Source: Siphonodentalium dalli (taxonomy: Eukaryota > Mollusca > Scaphopoda > Gadilida > Siphonodentaliidae). Taken from it: DNA of 64,000 nt. The stretch lies in NCBI GenBank assembly GCA_032622095.1, contig CP136069.1:129001123-129065122 (forward strand), written 5' to 3'. Position 1 is the stretch's first letter; every line of letters begins with the position of its first letter. Position numbers and translations under genes: made by a program. Shown one piece after another: positions 25,967-39,265 of the stretch. The notes under the pieces are model-generated. The model did not search any database. It saw only the letters and a list, made by a program, of their open reading frames with translations, and was not told the origin of the DNA.

Positions 25967-26280
25967 ATCTATTATTTTTCACCACCTGGAATATTTAGTG
26001 GCCCAGTAAAAGTCGACGAGTAGACTGCCTCGGACCAAATTTGCGGATGAAGATGGTTAACTCGAAAATCAAGTAGCTTTTTTGTCAGATATTTGACAAA
26101 CCGACAAAATGTGAAAAATAACAGGTTTAGGCCAATTTTATACTATATTTGACTGTATTTAGCATTAGTTTTGGTTATTTAACCGATTCTGATAACTGAA
26201 GCGGGCATTTAAAAAAATATTTGTTGTTGGAATCTGATGATATGGGGGACCATCGAATCGGATTGATTAGCTTTAACTTT
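25872..26280. mobile_element. Rearranged remnant of the AGGTACTCAAYCCGAT MITE inside the tandem unit
   Basis: TTGGCTTCGGGGGTAAATAA, TCGAGTCGAGGAACCCACC and CAGATATCGATTTTT match the start of the MITE copies at 44212, 46357 and 50076. GGACCATCGAATCGGATTGA near 26250 matches the opposite end. Equivalent remnants lie in units 2 and 3. Both TTAA termini are lost. Confidence 0.7.
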
Positions 26281-26483
26281 GATTTTAGGATAACTTATTA
26301 ACCTGATCGTTTACAGAATACATCTTCTACTCAAATTACTTATTTGTTTATATAATATTAGATTATATATATTAGATTGTTGTTATTATCGGGAGTTTAT
26401 TGAAAATGGCGTAGGCCTATAGTACCCCTTAATTAGTTTTAAGTTGTTCTATTTACTTATCAAAATAATATCAACGAGCGAGT

Positions 26484-26555
26484 TAGATCATGACATGAAT
26501 CTCTACTATATGGCGAACGGGCGGTAGCCATAGTAGAGATTCATGGCATGATCTA
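26484..26555. mobile_element. 72 bp MULE-like mini-MITE in unit 1 (also 30458-30529 and 34424-34495)
   Basis: The TIR TAGATCATGACATGAATCTC is mirrored (one mismatch) at the right. CGAGCGAGT lies at 26475-26483 and 26556-26564, a perfect 9-bp duplication. Similar single ends occur near 23076 and 60160. Confidence 0.75.
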
Positions 26556-27739
26556 CGAGCGAGTATGAATGGTTGCCGGCAAAACAAATTTCAATAATAA
26601 TTAAATACATGTGAATTTTATGCTACTTCCCTCGCTAAGATCCCCACAAGATTCCCGCTAACATCCCCCGGAAAAGGGAGGGATATCCTGAATAGCACAG
26701 AAAATAACACGGCGTTAGAATAACGTTGCGTTTGTCTCTGGGGGAAATCAGTCAGAACTTACTGACTAACACCACGACATTCAAAAACTATTTTCGAGTA
26801 GGGTTCATAAAAACTGTGCGAAGTGTTTCAGTTTGACGATGTTGTGTAACTACTACGAGAGTGCGACTTTGCGAGCTTGTGATTTTAATTAATTTCTATT
26901 AATTAACAGTTTTTTCTTTTATTAATTTCAGAAACATTTGAATTTGAAACAAAAATTGAATAATACAACTTAAAAGCTCCTTCCTGGTTCAACTCAAGCA
27001 GTGGCGATATTGCGATTTATTCATTTATCAAACGTTGGTTTATTTTAGCCTATAATTATATATGATGCATCAACCAGAATGACATTTTTTCTTATTCCCT
27101 ATAATAATATTGATATATAAAGGTCATATAATTACTTATTATTTTATTCATTTATGTCTTGTGAAAGTAATTCCGTGAAAAACGTATGAATTAGCCTGCC
27201 ACAATACAAGTGAAGCAGTCTACTTTTGAGCCGATGTATACAGATTCGCCTCGGCAATATTCGGGGGATCTTAGCAAGGGAAGAATTATACTCTTGCGCT
27301 TCCATAAGTTCCATTAACTGTGAGGCATACACTACTCACTAGTCCTAAAACTAATTGTGATATTCGGCAATTGAAAGAATTCAGCCAAATTGCCGATTTT
27401 GGAATCAAATGTTGATTATATGTAGGCGTTACCATTTATGTCACAATTCCAGTTTTAAAAGCCAATGTAAGCGTTACCATTTCAAAACTCTGAAACATGC
27501 CTCGAAAATTGGTGACGGAAACCACCTGAACGCGATAATCTTTACAACCGTTACATATATATCTCGGTATAGATGACTGTGAGCTAGCAAACAATGTTTT
27601 ACAGCTCATAAGCAATGATTTTTTTTAGTGGTTTATGTACATAGTTTGCAAAAACGACAAATACCCACTTCGAGTCGCACAGAGCAGTCGCCATTTTTCG
27701 GTGAAAAACTTTGTTTTATGACGTAGGTTCCAGGCCCTG

Positions 27740-30700
27740 CAGGGCCTGGAACCTACGTCACCGGAAGGGTAACCCTACATCAAAATAACTGTAAATAAAG
27801 TTCGACTCGCTACTTCGACATCGTTTTTTAAATAAATACAATCGATTTCGATGTAATATTATAAGCAAAGGAGCTATGCCACCTACAAATCTCGACAAAT
27901 ACAGAAACCGAAAATCGGAAAGAATTGCTTATAATGAGAATTTCGCATTCGCAATTCAAAATCGCGTCCGATTTCCTATTTTCGTGCAGGTGTTAACGCC
28001 AACATTTCATGTTCTCCGCGGCCTAAACTCATTTTAAAACCGTATACATTGAGTTTCGGGATATTATAAATGTTAAAATTTGAATCAATAACAAAAAAAT
28101 AACTTTCCCGTGGTTTGTTTGTAAATTTCTTAAGACACAAAGAATTTGTATGAATTTGTCTATTAATGGTAACGCCCACATCGCGTTAACGCTCACATAA
28201 TATTGATCTGTTTGCGCTCAGAATTGAGTCACCATCCGTATAATCCGGTAGATGAACTATTAACGATCGTGTTCACATATACACACTCATTTAAATGCGT
28301 TACTATACACAAATGGCTGTTATAGAGATGCCAATATACTATTTGATAATACTATATATAAAGACGAGCATAAATTCATGGCATAATCATTGTTTTTACG
28401 TTCTCGTTGTATATTCGTTAGTTTAATTAAGGCCGTGGCTAAAGAACGGTATACCGCTCAGTAGTACCAAACGCTAAAGAACGGTATACCGCGCTTTAGC
28501 TATATGGGCCTGATACGCTACTTAACGGTATACCGCTCTTTAGTGTTTGGTGCTAAAGAACGGTATACTGCTCTTTAGTGACAAACGCTTATACCGCGCT
28601 TTAGCTATATGGGCTTGATACGCTATATATATAATGAACGGTATACCGCTCTTTAGTGTTTGGTGCTAAAGAACGGTATACTGCTCTTTAGCCATCGGTG
28701 CTAAAGAGCGGTCCAGGTTGGATGAGCGGCACGTGCGTTGCCAAGATATTTTGCGCATTGCGCCAACACATAACGTTATAATCCGCACCGCTCTTTAGCA
28801 CTCATCACTAAAGAGCGGTATACCGTTTTTTAGCCCTCAGTACTAAAGAGCGGTATACCGTTATTTAGCCACTTCGTTTAATTAAGTGTATCTACTGTCA
28901 TTCGTTCTCTTATTCCATAATCATTGTTATAGTACTACTTTGTTATTCCATTCTATTTCCGTCGGTTAAATCCATGTTAATATGTTCATATTTCCAGTTT
29001 CGTCTGATAGTTGTCGTTAAAACATTATCATGCAATAAAGATTTCTTTAATTATATTCTATATATTACTAACATTCATTGTTTACCCATGTTTATTGATA
29101 ATGAATTGAATGTGTTATTCGGTCCAAGAACCTTCGTTGTCAAACAATCTGGTCACGCATCAATTATATTCGCAATCCAAAACCAAAACATCGGGATATA
29201 TGTATGTAACGGATAAATACATTTTCAAACACCCTGTCCCACCATCAGTCAATAATCATAAAGTATGGTTAGGTACTCAAGTCCCAAAAACTAATTGGTC
29301 ACATATATATTAACTATAGCAGGTTATATAGTGAATTGTGAACATAATATGGTTCCTGTGGCTGGATATTCATTTAGTTTGGTTATGTTTAACATTATAT
29401 ATTAATTTTTTTTATATAAACTGGATAGTCCGTTTATTGAATACTTTTTGCAGACAAAAATGATATATACAAGGAAAAAACCAACTTAAAGTTGAATAGA
29501 AGAAAAAATACAAAAAAAAGAGGCACGTTGTGTCGTCTAAGAGAAGAGGACAACTATTCTCGCCAGCGACCAAGCGTCGGAGAATATGTATACGACCGAA
29601 TGTGAGTCCAGTGTGTTCGAGATTTATATATAACACTCCAGAAAAACTCAGAACTCCCCGAACCCCAAGATCAGACAGGAAGAGGGTTAAACGGTCTCCA
29701 ACATCGACTAAAAAGAACACTCGCGTCCGGTTGTTCCCTGTTGAGAGTGATCCGGAGAACGAAATGATTAGTCTTATCCCAATCGTGTTGAAAGAACTAA
29801 GTCGGTGTGATCTTCAAAATGTGCCGCTGGAATTTTTCAAGCTTGTTACTATTTATTTGGCTTCGGGGGTAAATAATATTTTATTCGAGTCGAGGAACCC
29901 ACCAACCAAAGCTCAGAATGGTCAGATATCGATTTTTTAAATCTATTATTTTTCACCACCTGGAATATTTAGTGGCCCAGTAAAAGTCGACGAGTAGACT
30001 GCCTCGGACCAAATTTGCGGATGAAGATGGTTAACTCGAAAATCAAGTAGCTTTTTTGTCAGATATTTGACAAACCGACAAAATGTGAAAAATAACAGGT
30101 TTAGGCCAATTTTATACTATATTTGACTGTATTTAGCATTAGTTTTGGTTATTTAACCGATTCTGATAACTGAAGCGGGCATTTAAAAAAATATTTGTTG
30201 TTGGAATCTGATGATATGGGGGACCATCGAATCGGATTGATTAGCTTTAACTTTGATTTTAGGATAACTTATTAACCTGATCGTTTACAGAATACATCTT
30301 CTACTCAAATTACTTATTTGTTTATATAATATTAGATTATATATATTAGATTGTTGTTATTATCGGGAGTTTATTCAAAATGGCGTAGGCCTATAGTACC
30401 CCTTAATTAGTTTTAAGTTGTTCTATTTACTTATCAAAATAATATCAACGAGCGAGTTAGATCATGACATGAATCTCTACTATATGGCGAACGGGCGGTA
30501 GCCATAGTAGAGATTCATGGCATGATCTACGAGCGAGTATGAATGGTTGCCGGCAAAACAAATTTCAATAATAATTAAATACATGTGAATTTTATGCTAC
30601 TTCCCTCGCTAAGATCCCCACAAGATTCCCGCTAACATCCCCCGGAAAAGGGAGGGATATCCTGAATAGCACAGAAAATAACACGGCGTTAGAATAACGT

Positions 30701-31713
30701 TGCGTTTGTCTCTGGGGGAAATCAGTCAGAACTTACTGACTAACACCACGACATTCAAAAACTATTTTAGAGTAGGGTTCATAAAAACTGTGCGAAGTGT
30801 TTCAGTTTGACGATGTTGTGTAACTACTACGAGAGTGCGACTTTGCGAGCTTGTGATTTTAATTAATTTCTATTAATTAACAGTTTTTTCTTTTATTAAT
30901 TTCAGAAACATTTGAATTTGAAACAAAAATTGAATAATACAACTTAAAAGCTCCTTCCTGGTTCAACTCAAGCAGTGGCGATATTGCGATTTATTCATTT
31001 ATCAAACGTTGGTTTATTTTAGCCTATAATTATATATGATGCATCAACCAGAATGACATTTTTTCTTATTCCCTATAATAATATTGATATATAAAGGTCA
31101 TATAATTACTTATTATTTCATTCATTTATGTCTTGTGAAAGTAATTCCGTGAAAAACGTATGAATTAGCCTGCCACAATACAAGTGAAGCAGTCTACTTT
31201 TGAGCCGATGTATACAGATTCGCCTCGGCAATATTCGGGGGATCTTAGCAAGGGAAGAATTATACTCTTGCGCTTCCATAAGTTCCATTAACTGTGAGGC
31301 ATACACTACTCACTAGTCCTAAAACTAATTGTGATATTCGGCAATTGAAAGAATTCAGCCAAATTGCCGATTTTGGAATCAAATGTTGATTATATGTAGG
31401 CGTTACCATTTATGTCACAATTCCAGTTTTAAAAGCCAATGTAAGCGTTACCATTTCAAAACTCTGAAACATGCCTCGAAAATTGGTGACGGAAACCACC
31501 TGAACGCGATAATCTTTACAACCGTTACATATATATCTCGGTATAGATGACTGTGAGCTAGCAAACAATGTTTTACAGCTCATAAGCAATGATTTTTTTT
31601 AGTGGTTTATGTACATAGTTTGCAAAAACGACAAATACCCACTTCGAGTCGCACAGAGCAGTCGCCATTTTTCGGTGAAAAACTTTGTTTTATGACGTAG
31701 GTTCCAGGCCCTG
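27740..31713. mobile_element. Tandem transposon-like unit, copy 2 of 3
   Basis: This 3974 bp unit is nearly identical to copy 1. The visible length difference is an 8-base TA-repeat insertion near 28626. Other differences from copy 1 include C for T near 29526 and A for C near 30769. Both ends join the neighbouring copies directly, producing a palindrome that reads CAGGCCCTG|CAGGGCCTG at its centre. Confidence 0.85.
29530..29940 (+). CDS. Basic 136-codon ORF, unit 2 copy
   Basis: The translation is identical to the unit 1 copy. Just upstream, CACGTT replaces CATGTT, removing the out-of-frame ATG seen in copy 1. It has the same lack of an in-frame start and the same MITE-derived tail. Confidence 0.4.
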   Translation: MSSKRRGQLFSPATKRRRICIRPNVSPVCSRFIYNTPEKLRTPRTPRSDRKRVKRSPTSTKKNTRVRLFPVESDPENEMISLIPIVLKELSRCDLQNVPLEFFKLVTIYLASGVNNILFESRNPPTKAQNGQISIF

Positions 31714-34700
31714 CAGGGCCTGGAACCTACGTCACCGGAAGGGTAACCCTACATCAAAATAACTGTAAATAAAGTTCGACTCGCTACTTCGACATCGTTT
31801 TTTAAATAAATACAATCGATTTCGATGTAATATTATAAGCAAAGGAGCTATGCCACCTACAAATCTCGACAAATACAGAAACCGAAAATCGGAAAGAATT
31901 GCTTATAATGAGAATTTCGCATTCGCAATTCAAAATCGCGTCCGATTTCCTATTTTCGTGCAGGTGTTAACGCCAACATTTCATGTTCTCCGCGGCCTAA
32001 ACTCATTTTAAAACCGTATACATTGAGTTTCGGGATATTATAAATGTTAAAATTTGAATCAATAACAAAAAAATAACTTTCCCGTGGTTTGTTTGTAAAT
32101 TTCTTAAGACACAAAGAATTTGTATGAATTTGTCTATTAATGGTAACGCCCACATCGCGTTAACGCTCACATAATATTGATCTGTTTGCGCTCAGAATTG
32201 AGTCACCATCCGTATAATCCGGTAGATGAACTATTAACGATCGTGTTCACATATACACACTCATTTAAATGCGTTACTATACACAAATGGCTGTTATAGA
32301 GATGCCAATATACTATTTGATAATACTATATATAAAGACGAGCATAAATTCATGGCATAATCATTGTTTTTACGTTCTCGTTGTATATTCGTTAGTTTAA
32401 TTAAGGCCGTGGCTAAAGAACGGTATACCGCTCAGTAGTACCAAACGCTAAAGAACGGTATACCGCGCTTTAGCTATATGGGCCTGATACGCTACTTAAC
32501 GGTATACCGCTCTTTAGTGTTTGGTGCTAAAGAATGGTATACTGCTCTTTAGTGACAAACGCTTATACCGCGCTTTAGCTATATGGGCTTGATACGCTAA
32601 TGAACGGTATACCGCTCTTTAGTGTTTGGTGCTAAAGAACGGTATACTGCTCTTTAGCCATCGGTGCTAAAGAGCGGTCCAGGTTGGATGAGCGGCACGT
32701 GCGTTGCCAAGATATTTTGCGCATTGCGCCAACACATAACGTTATAATCCGCACCGCTCTTTAGCACTCATCACTAAAGAGCGGTATACCGTTTTTTAGC
32801 CCTCAGTACTAAAGAGCGGTATACCGTTATTTAGCCACTTCGTTTAATTAAGTGTATCTACTGTCATTCGTTCTCTTATTCCATAATCATTGTTATAGTA
32901 CTACTTTGTTATTCCATTCTATTTCCGTCGGTTAAATCCATGTTAATATGTTCATATTTCCAGTTTCGTCTGATAGTTGTCGTTAAAACATTATCATGCA
33001 ATAAAGATTTCTTTAATTATATTCTATATATTACTAACATTCATTGTTTACCCATGTTTATTGATAATGAATTGAATGTGTTATTCGGTCCAAGAACCTT
33101 CGTTGTCAAACAATCTGGTCACGCATCAATTATATTCGCAATCCAAAACCAAAACATCGGGATATATGTATGTAACGGATAAATACATTTTCAAACACCC
33201 TGTCCCACCATCAGTCAATAATCATAAAGTATGGTTAGGTACTCAAGTCCCAAAAACTAATTGGTCACATATATATTAACTATAGCAGGTTATATAGTGA
33301 ATTGTGAACATAATATGGTTCCTGTGGCTGGATATTCATTTAGTTTGGTTATGTTTAACATTATATATTAATTTTTTTTATATAAACTGGATAGTCCGTT
33401 TATTGAATACTTTTTGCAGACAAAAATGATATATACAAGGAAAAAACCAACTTAAAGTTGAATAGAAGAAAAAATACAAAAAAAAGAGGCACGTTGTGTC
33501 GTCTAAGAGAAGAGGACAACTATTCTCGCCAGCGACCAAGCGTCGGAGAATATGTATACGACCGAATGTGAGTCCAGTGTGTTCGAGATTTATATATAAC
33601 ACTCCAGAAAAACTCAGAACTCCCCGAACCCCAAGATCAGACAGGAAGAGGGTTAAACGGTCTCCAACATCGACTAAAAAGAACACTCGCGTCCGGTTGT
33701 TCCCTGTTGAGAGTGATCCGGAGAACGAAATGATTAGTCTTATCCCAATCGTGTTGAAAGAACTAAGTCGGTGTGATCTTCAAAATGTGCCGCTGGAATT
33801 TTTCAAGCTTGTTACTATTTATTTGGCTTCGGGGGTAAATAATATTTTATTCGAGTCGAGGAACCCACCAACCAAAGCTCAGAATGGTCAGATATCGATT
33901 TTTTAAATCTATTATTTTTCACCACCTGGAATATTTAGTGGCCCAGTAAAAGTCGACGAGTAGACTGCCTCGGACCAAATTTGCGGATGAAGATGGTTAA
34001 CTCGAAAATCAAGTAGCTTTTTTGTCAGATATTTGACAAACCGACAAAATGTGAAAAATAACAGGTTTAGGCCAATTTTATACTATATTCGACTGTATTT
34101 AGCATTAGTTTTGGTTATTTAACCGATTCTGATAACTGAAGCGGGCATTTAAAAAAATATTTGTTGTTGGAATCTGATGATATGGGGGACCATCGAATCG
34201 GATTGATTAGCTTTAACTTTGATTTTAGGATAACTTATTAACCTGATCGTTTACAGAATACATCTTCTACTCAAATTACTTATTTGTTTATATAATATTA
34301 GATTATATATATTAGATTGTTGTTATTATCGGGAGTTTATTCAAAATGGCGTAGGCCTATAGTACCCCTTAATTAGTTTTAAGTTGTTCTATTTACTTAT
34401 CAAAATAATATCAACGAGCGAGTTAGATCATGACATGAATCTCTACTATATGGCGAACGGGCGGTAGCCATAGTAGAGATTCATGGCATGATCTACGAGC
34501 GAGTATGAATGGTTGCCGGCAAAACAAATTTCAATAATAATTAAATACATGTGAATTTTATGCTACTTCCCTCGCTAAGATCCCCACAAGATTCCCGCTA
34601 ACATCCCCCGGAAAAGGGAGGGATATCCTGAATAGCACAGAAAATAACACGGCGTTAGAATAACGTTGCGTTTGTCTCTGGGGGAAATCAGTCAGAACTT

Positions 34701-35679
34701 ACTGACTAACACCACGACATTCAAAAACTATTTTAGAGTAGGGTTCATAAAAACTGTGCGAAGTGTTTCAGTTTGACGATGTTGTGTAACTACTACGAGA
34801 GTGCGACTTTGCGAGCTTGTGATTTTAATTAATTTCTATTAATTAACAGTTTTTTCTTTTATTAATTTCAGAAACATTTGAATTTGAAACAAAAATTGAA
34901 TAATACAACTTAAAAGCTCCTTCCTGGTTCAACTCAAGCAGTGGCGATATTGCGATTTATCCATTTATCAAACGTTGGTTTATTTTAGCCTATAATTATA
35001 TATGATGCATCAACCAGAATGACATTTTTTCTTATTCCCTATAATAATATTGATATATAAAGGTCATATAATTACTTATTATTTTATTCATTTATGTCTT
35101 GTGAAAGTAATTCCGTGAAAAACGTATGAATTAGCCTGCCACAATACAAGTGAAGCAGTCTACTTTTGAGCCGATGTATACAGATTCGCCTCGGCAATAT
35201 TCGGGGGATCTTAGCAAGGGAAGAATTATACTCTTGCGCTTCCATAAGTTCCATTAACTGTGAGGCATACACTACTCACTAGTCCTAAAACTAATTGTGA
35301 TATTCGGCAATTGAAAGAATTCAGCCAAATTGCCGATTTTGGAATCAAATGTTGATTATATGTAGGCGTTACCATTTATGTCACAATTCCAGTTTTAAAA
35401 GCCAATGTAAGCGTTACCATTTCAAAACTCTGAAACATGCCTCGAAAATTGGTGACGGAAACCACCTGAACGCGATAATCTTTACAACCGTTACATATAT
35501 ATCTCGGTATAGATGACTGTGAGCTAGCAAACAATGTTTTACAGCTCATAAGCAATGATTTTTTTTAGTGGTTTATGTACATAGTTTGCAAAAACGACAA
35601 ATACCCACTTCGAGTCGCACAGAGCAGTCGCCATTTTTCGGTGAAAAACTTTGTTTTATGACGTAGGTTCCAGGCCCTG
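31714..35679. mobile_element. Tandem transposon-like unit, copy 3 of 3
   Basis: This 3966 bp unit is followed by TTATC (35680-35684), which matches the base pairs left of copy 1. It shares several variants with copy 2 against copy 1 and has private changes near 32535, 34090 and 34962, so the copies are not mere sequence duplicates of one read. Confidence 0.85.
33496..33906 (+). CDS. Basic 136-codon ORF, unit 3 copy
   Basis: The translation is identical to copies 1 and 2, and the CACGTT variant is shared with copy 2. Confidence 0.4.
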   Translation: MSSKRRGQLFSPATKRRRICIRPNVSPVCSRFIYNTPEKLRTPRTPRSDRKRVKRSPTSTKKNTRVRLFPVESDPENEMISLIPIVLKELSRCDLQNVPLEFFKLVTIYLASGVNNILFESRNPPTKAQNGQISIF

Positions 35680-36339
35680 TTATCTCTGTGGTGTAGTCAG
35701 AGTAGCCAAGAGATTTATGGTATGATGTGAGTGGACCAGAAGTTCAAGGTGGATGACTAGAATGCATACAAGTTAAATATTAGATACTGGATGATGTCGA
35801 TAATTTTTGATAAAACAAAAATGAATACATGGTTGCCACTTTTGAAATCTGATGACCTGGTAAATATATCAATCACCGAAATTGATATGACATGATGCCA
35901 GATGTCCCAGATGGTACCCGGAACATATTTTGACAGCGAAGATACCGATACATTTTATCGCAACACCGGTATCATCCGGGTTCTGCTAATGGCCGCCTCC
36001 ATACAGAAATTTGAGAACAATATTTTTAAAAAGAAAATTAGATAATCTTACGTGGATCTGATGATATTGAATTCAGAAATTAACATATAATGGTACGGTA
36101 ATTACATATATACTTTCTATAATTATAAATTATTGAGAAATGCATACTAAAAGAGTAAAAGTTGTAATAATGTGCGTCACTCAAAACTAGTCGTGACTCA
36201 CGGTGTTAGCGACGACAGTGTTCCGGCCATTTCCGGTTTCTCAATCTGTGAATGAGGAAAACGTGTCTTTTTGCAGAGCTCAAAAGTGATATAAATTCAA
36301 TAAATTATTGGATAGACTACTTACTTTTCTGTTTAAAAT

Positions 36340-37560
36340 AGGTAAATATACAATCGGAGTGTGCACCAGACAATTGTAATCGAGTTTCAGGTGAAATATT
36401 GTCAACTGTAAGTGAAATAAATTCCGTTTGACTTTTGTTGTGTGGCCACCATTTTGATATCGATAAATGACCCCATTGAACTTTGATTTGATTTTGTAAC
36501 AAGTTATACGTTAAAATTTTAGAATACAAATAAATGACAATGCACAATAAATATTGGCATTAATGTTGGACAAGGTTGTATTCCATGTTATTATTTTTTT
36601 GAAGGTAATAATCGTCTGAAAAAGTAGCCTATTTTCGTGCATAAAAAAGTTAAAGGAATCATTTGTAACTTCCAGTAACTCACGTGCCATGTTATTGGTA
36701 ATCCAATTGGCTATGGAATGCATATTTTTTTTTTTTTTTTGGCTAGCATTTTCATTGTGTTTTGACTTAGTAAATACCACTACCCTACAAGAATCAATGT
36801 TATTTACATTGTGTGGCAATGGTATGGATTGGAGGGAATAGTATGAAAAGTTCTGCCAGCATGACTATGAATTAAGTTCTCTAGCCAGAGTAGTATTCTT
36901 CAATGTGCATTAACTGCCTAAATTATCAATTTGATTGATTATAATGATCTGGCTTGCGCCTCTAGGGGAAGTTCTGCCCAAATTTTTAATTTGATTGGAT
37001 ACGGGTGGTGTTAAGGATCTGGCAAGTGTCTCCAGCGGAAGTTCTGCCCAATTTCTCAGGAAACAACAATGCTAGTACATATAGTAGGCCTACACGTGTT
37101 GGTGACAACAGAAGTCTGGTCAGACCTGTCACTGAACAAACTTGTAGTTTTTGTAGCGATTTAAAGAGAATAAAAAAAAGTATTAAATAAAGCTTTGAAC
37201 AAGCAACACACCGGGATGTGAACCAGACAATTGTAATTAAGTTTGAGGTGCAATTTTGTCAAAGATAATATATTGAAACAAATTTAGTTTAATTTAATAG
37301 TGTTGTGATGGCTGTCATTTTGACGAATGACCATACCAAATAATGATTTGATTATGTATATAACCATTTAGACATTAAATAATTAAAATGTTGAGGGAAT
37401 AATAAGTAACAGTGCACAACGAACATTGATATTAATCATAGACATGGCCAAATTCCAAGTTAAATTTTTTTTGTATGTAATAATCATCTGAATAGATAGC
37501 CTATTTTCGTGCATAAACAAAATTAACAAATATTCAATAACTTTCATGCCATGCAATCCA
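36340..37560 (+). repeat. Diverged tandem duplication, ~870 bp apart
   Basis: CCAGACAATTGTAAT, GATTTGATT, TAGCCTATTTTCGTGCATAA and CCAATTGGCTATGGA landmarks at 36340-36720 reappear in the same order at 37205-37580 with many substitutions. A shorter repeat, GGAAGTTCTGCCCAA, lies between them (36967 and 37036). No coding signal. Confidence 0.65.
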
Positions 37561-37959
37561 ATTCGCTATGGAGTACATAACTTTATTTTTGTAGGCATTG
37601 TAATCGTGTTATGACTTAGTTAATGCCGATGTCCTTCAAAAATCAATGCTGTTGACATTCTGCTCATATCCCTCCCAAAGACATTAACATTTGCCTCACA
37701 CAAGAGAACAACAAGAATTTGAAGAATATAATTGATTGTTGTGTTGATATTATGAAATCAATTCATTAATAATATATTGTGAACAACATTTTAGGCTAGA
37801 CAACTTCCTGTTTACATTGTTTGAGCATGTTCATGTAAATCTGCGGGTCAAAGAAAGCACAAGATTGAGGTACTACACGTATTCCATGATTTAGGTACAA
37901 CATACACATCAACTTTATTTAGGTTAACTGTACCATGTGTGAGTAGTTACCAGGACCCT

Positions 37960-37981
37960 CCCCCCCCCCCCCCCCCCCCCC
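37960..37981. repeat. Poly-C tract (22 C)
   Basis: Uninterrupted cytosine run. Bases 37981-39265 around and after it hold no feature I can support. Confidence 0.9.
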
Positions 37982-39265
37982 ACACCACTTGCTACATGTT
38001 GCACATATACCGATATTAACATCAAATTAAATGTTGATTGATCGGCAGGAGTAGTACCTTTTTTATCAAAACAAATAACACATCTAACTCAAATGTTAGT
38101 CAATTTTCATTTATGAAAAGAAAGTATGTGGTATTTTCTTAAAACTATTCTAGCAAATACTCAGTGATGAGTAGTGACCCATAAGGGAATGCTCAAATAT
38201 TATTCAAGTTCAACAAATATAATGATAGGTTGTAATTGTTGAACTTATTATCTGAACATTTCACTAAAATGTACTTTTATTTGTGTTATACTTGCATCTG
38301 TCGTCTGCTTATTTTTTCCTGAAAACCCACCAAATGATTATAGACCATTCCAATGCACTTTTATAACTGAGTGGGAACTTCCATTTAGTACATCATGTAA
38401 AAATGGTTATGCGATAATAACTGGAGTCTATCATGTCCTTCTATAATACCGGTACTGTACAACTCAACTTCTCAAGATCACCTTATATGTATTCATCCGA
38501 CGACAATTTTATTTACTGTAGTCTTGATGCTTGGGCACATGAAGTTGCATTACAGGATAGTTTTGTATTCTGTAATAAAAATTAACCCTTGGTCTTGCCC
38601 AAGATCTGTTACTTGTATAACTGTTGATTGTCTTCGTTGTTGTCTCATGTCAATCAACCTCCGGGTTAAATTTAACCAAATGTGCTGATGATTTCTCAGG
38701 CATATACAAGTTTTCAACCAATCATTCTACATTTATTAGTGTTATTGCTAGAAACCAAATATATAACATACAATCTTCACATATCCTAACTGAAAATAGA
38801 CAATTGATGTTACAAGCTTTTTGTCCCTTAATACACCACCACGACCAACAGACTAATATGTAGGAGAGATATTACTACACTGAATTATGAGTGGAAAGCA
38901 CATTAGCAGTGTCTACAGACATTATTTGGCAACTTCTGGGTGACATAATGAGTTGACAGAATTTTTTTTCCAAAGTCCGAATTAAAAAAAATTGGCAAAA
39001 AAAAAATATTTATAGGATTTTTTTTTTTTAGCTTTGTATATGATGGTAGATGTCTCTGGCTTTGAAAAACATTGAAAATTTGATCGCCACTTGATTTTTT
39101 TCAAAAACTTGTGTCATCGCTAACGGTGTATCGCCACAATTGATCACGTTCACCTGTTTTTTTTTCTTCTGATAAAGTTACCTGTGTTCCAGAAATTGTG
39201 ATAAAGTGACACAGTTTACAGAGAATTGTGATAAAGTTACGCAGGATAATCAGATCTGGCTACCA

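Larger units (their letters stand above)
23774..27739. mobile_element. Tandem transposon-like unit, copy 1 of 3
   Basis: This 3966 bp unit has perfect 21-bp terminal inverted repeats; the first 20 bases are CAGGGCCTGGAACCTACGTC. TTATC lies just outside the left end (23769-23773). Its right end abuts copy 2 with no intervening base. It contains a small ATG ORF, the palindrome cluster, a 136-codon ORF, a TTAA-MITE remnant and a 72 bp MITE. No transposase domain was recognised. The CAGGG ends and 5-bp duplication are compatible with a hAT-like non-autonomous element, but this is inference. Confidence 0.85.

Noticed and set aside
27144-27332. 62-codon - strand ORF near the right end of each unit
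   Set aside because: It has no ATG at the frame start, no recognisable family and no splice sites I could support.
23774-35679. Integrated virus concatemer
   Set aside because: It is not excluded, but no capsid, replication or polymerase protein could be recognised, and inverted ends plus a short target duplication fit a DNA transposon better.
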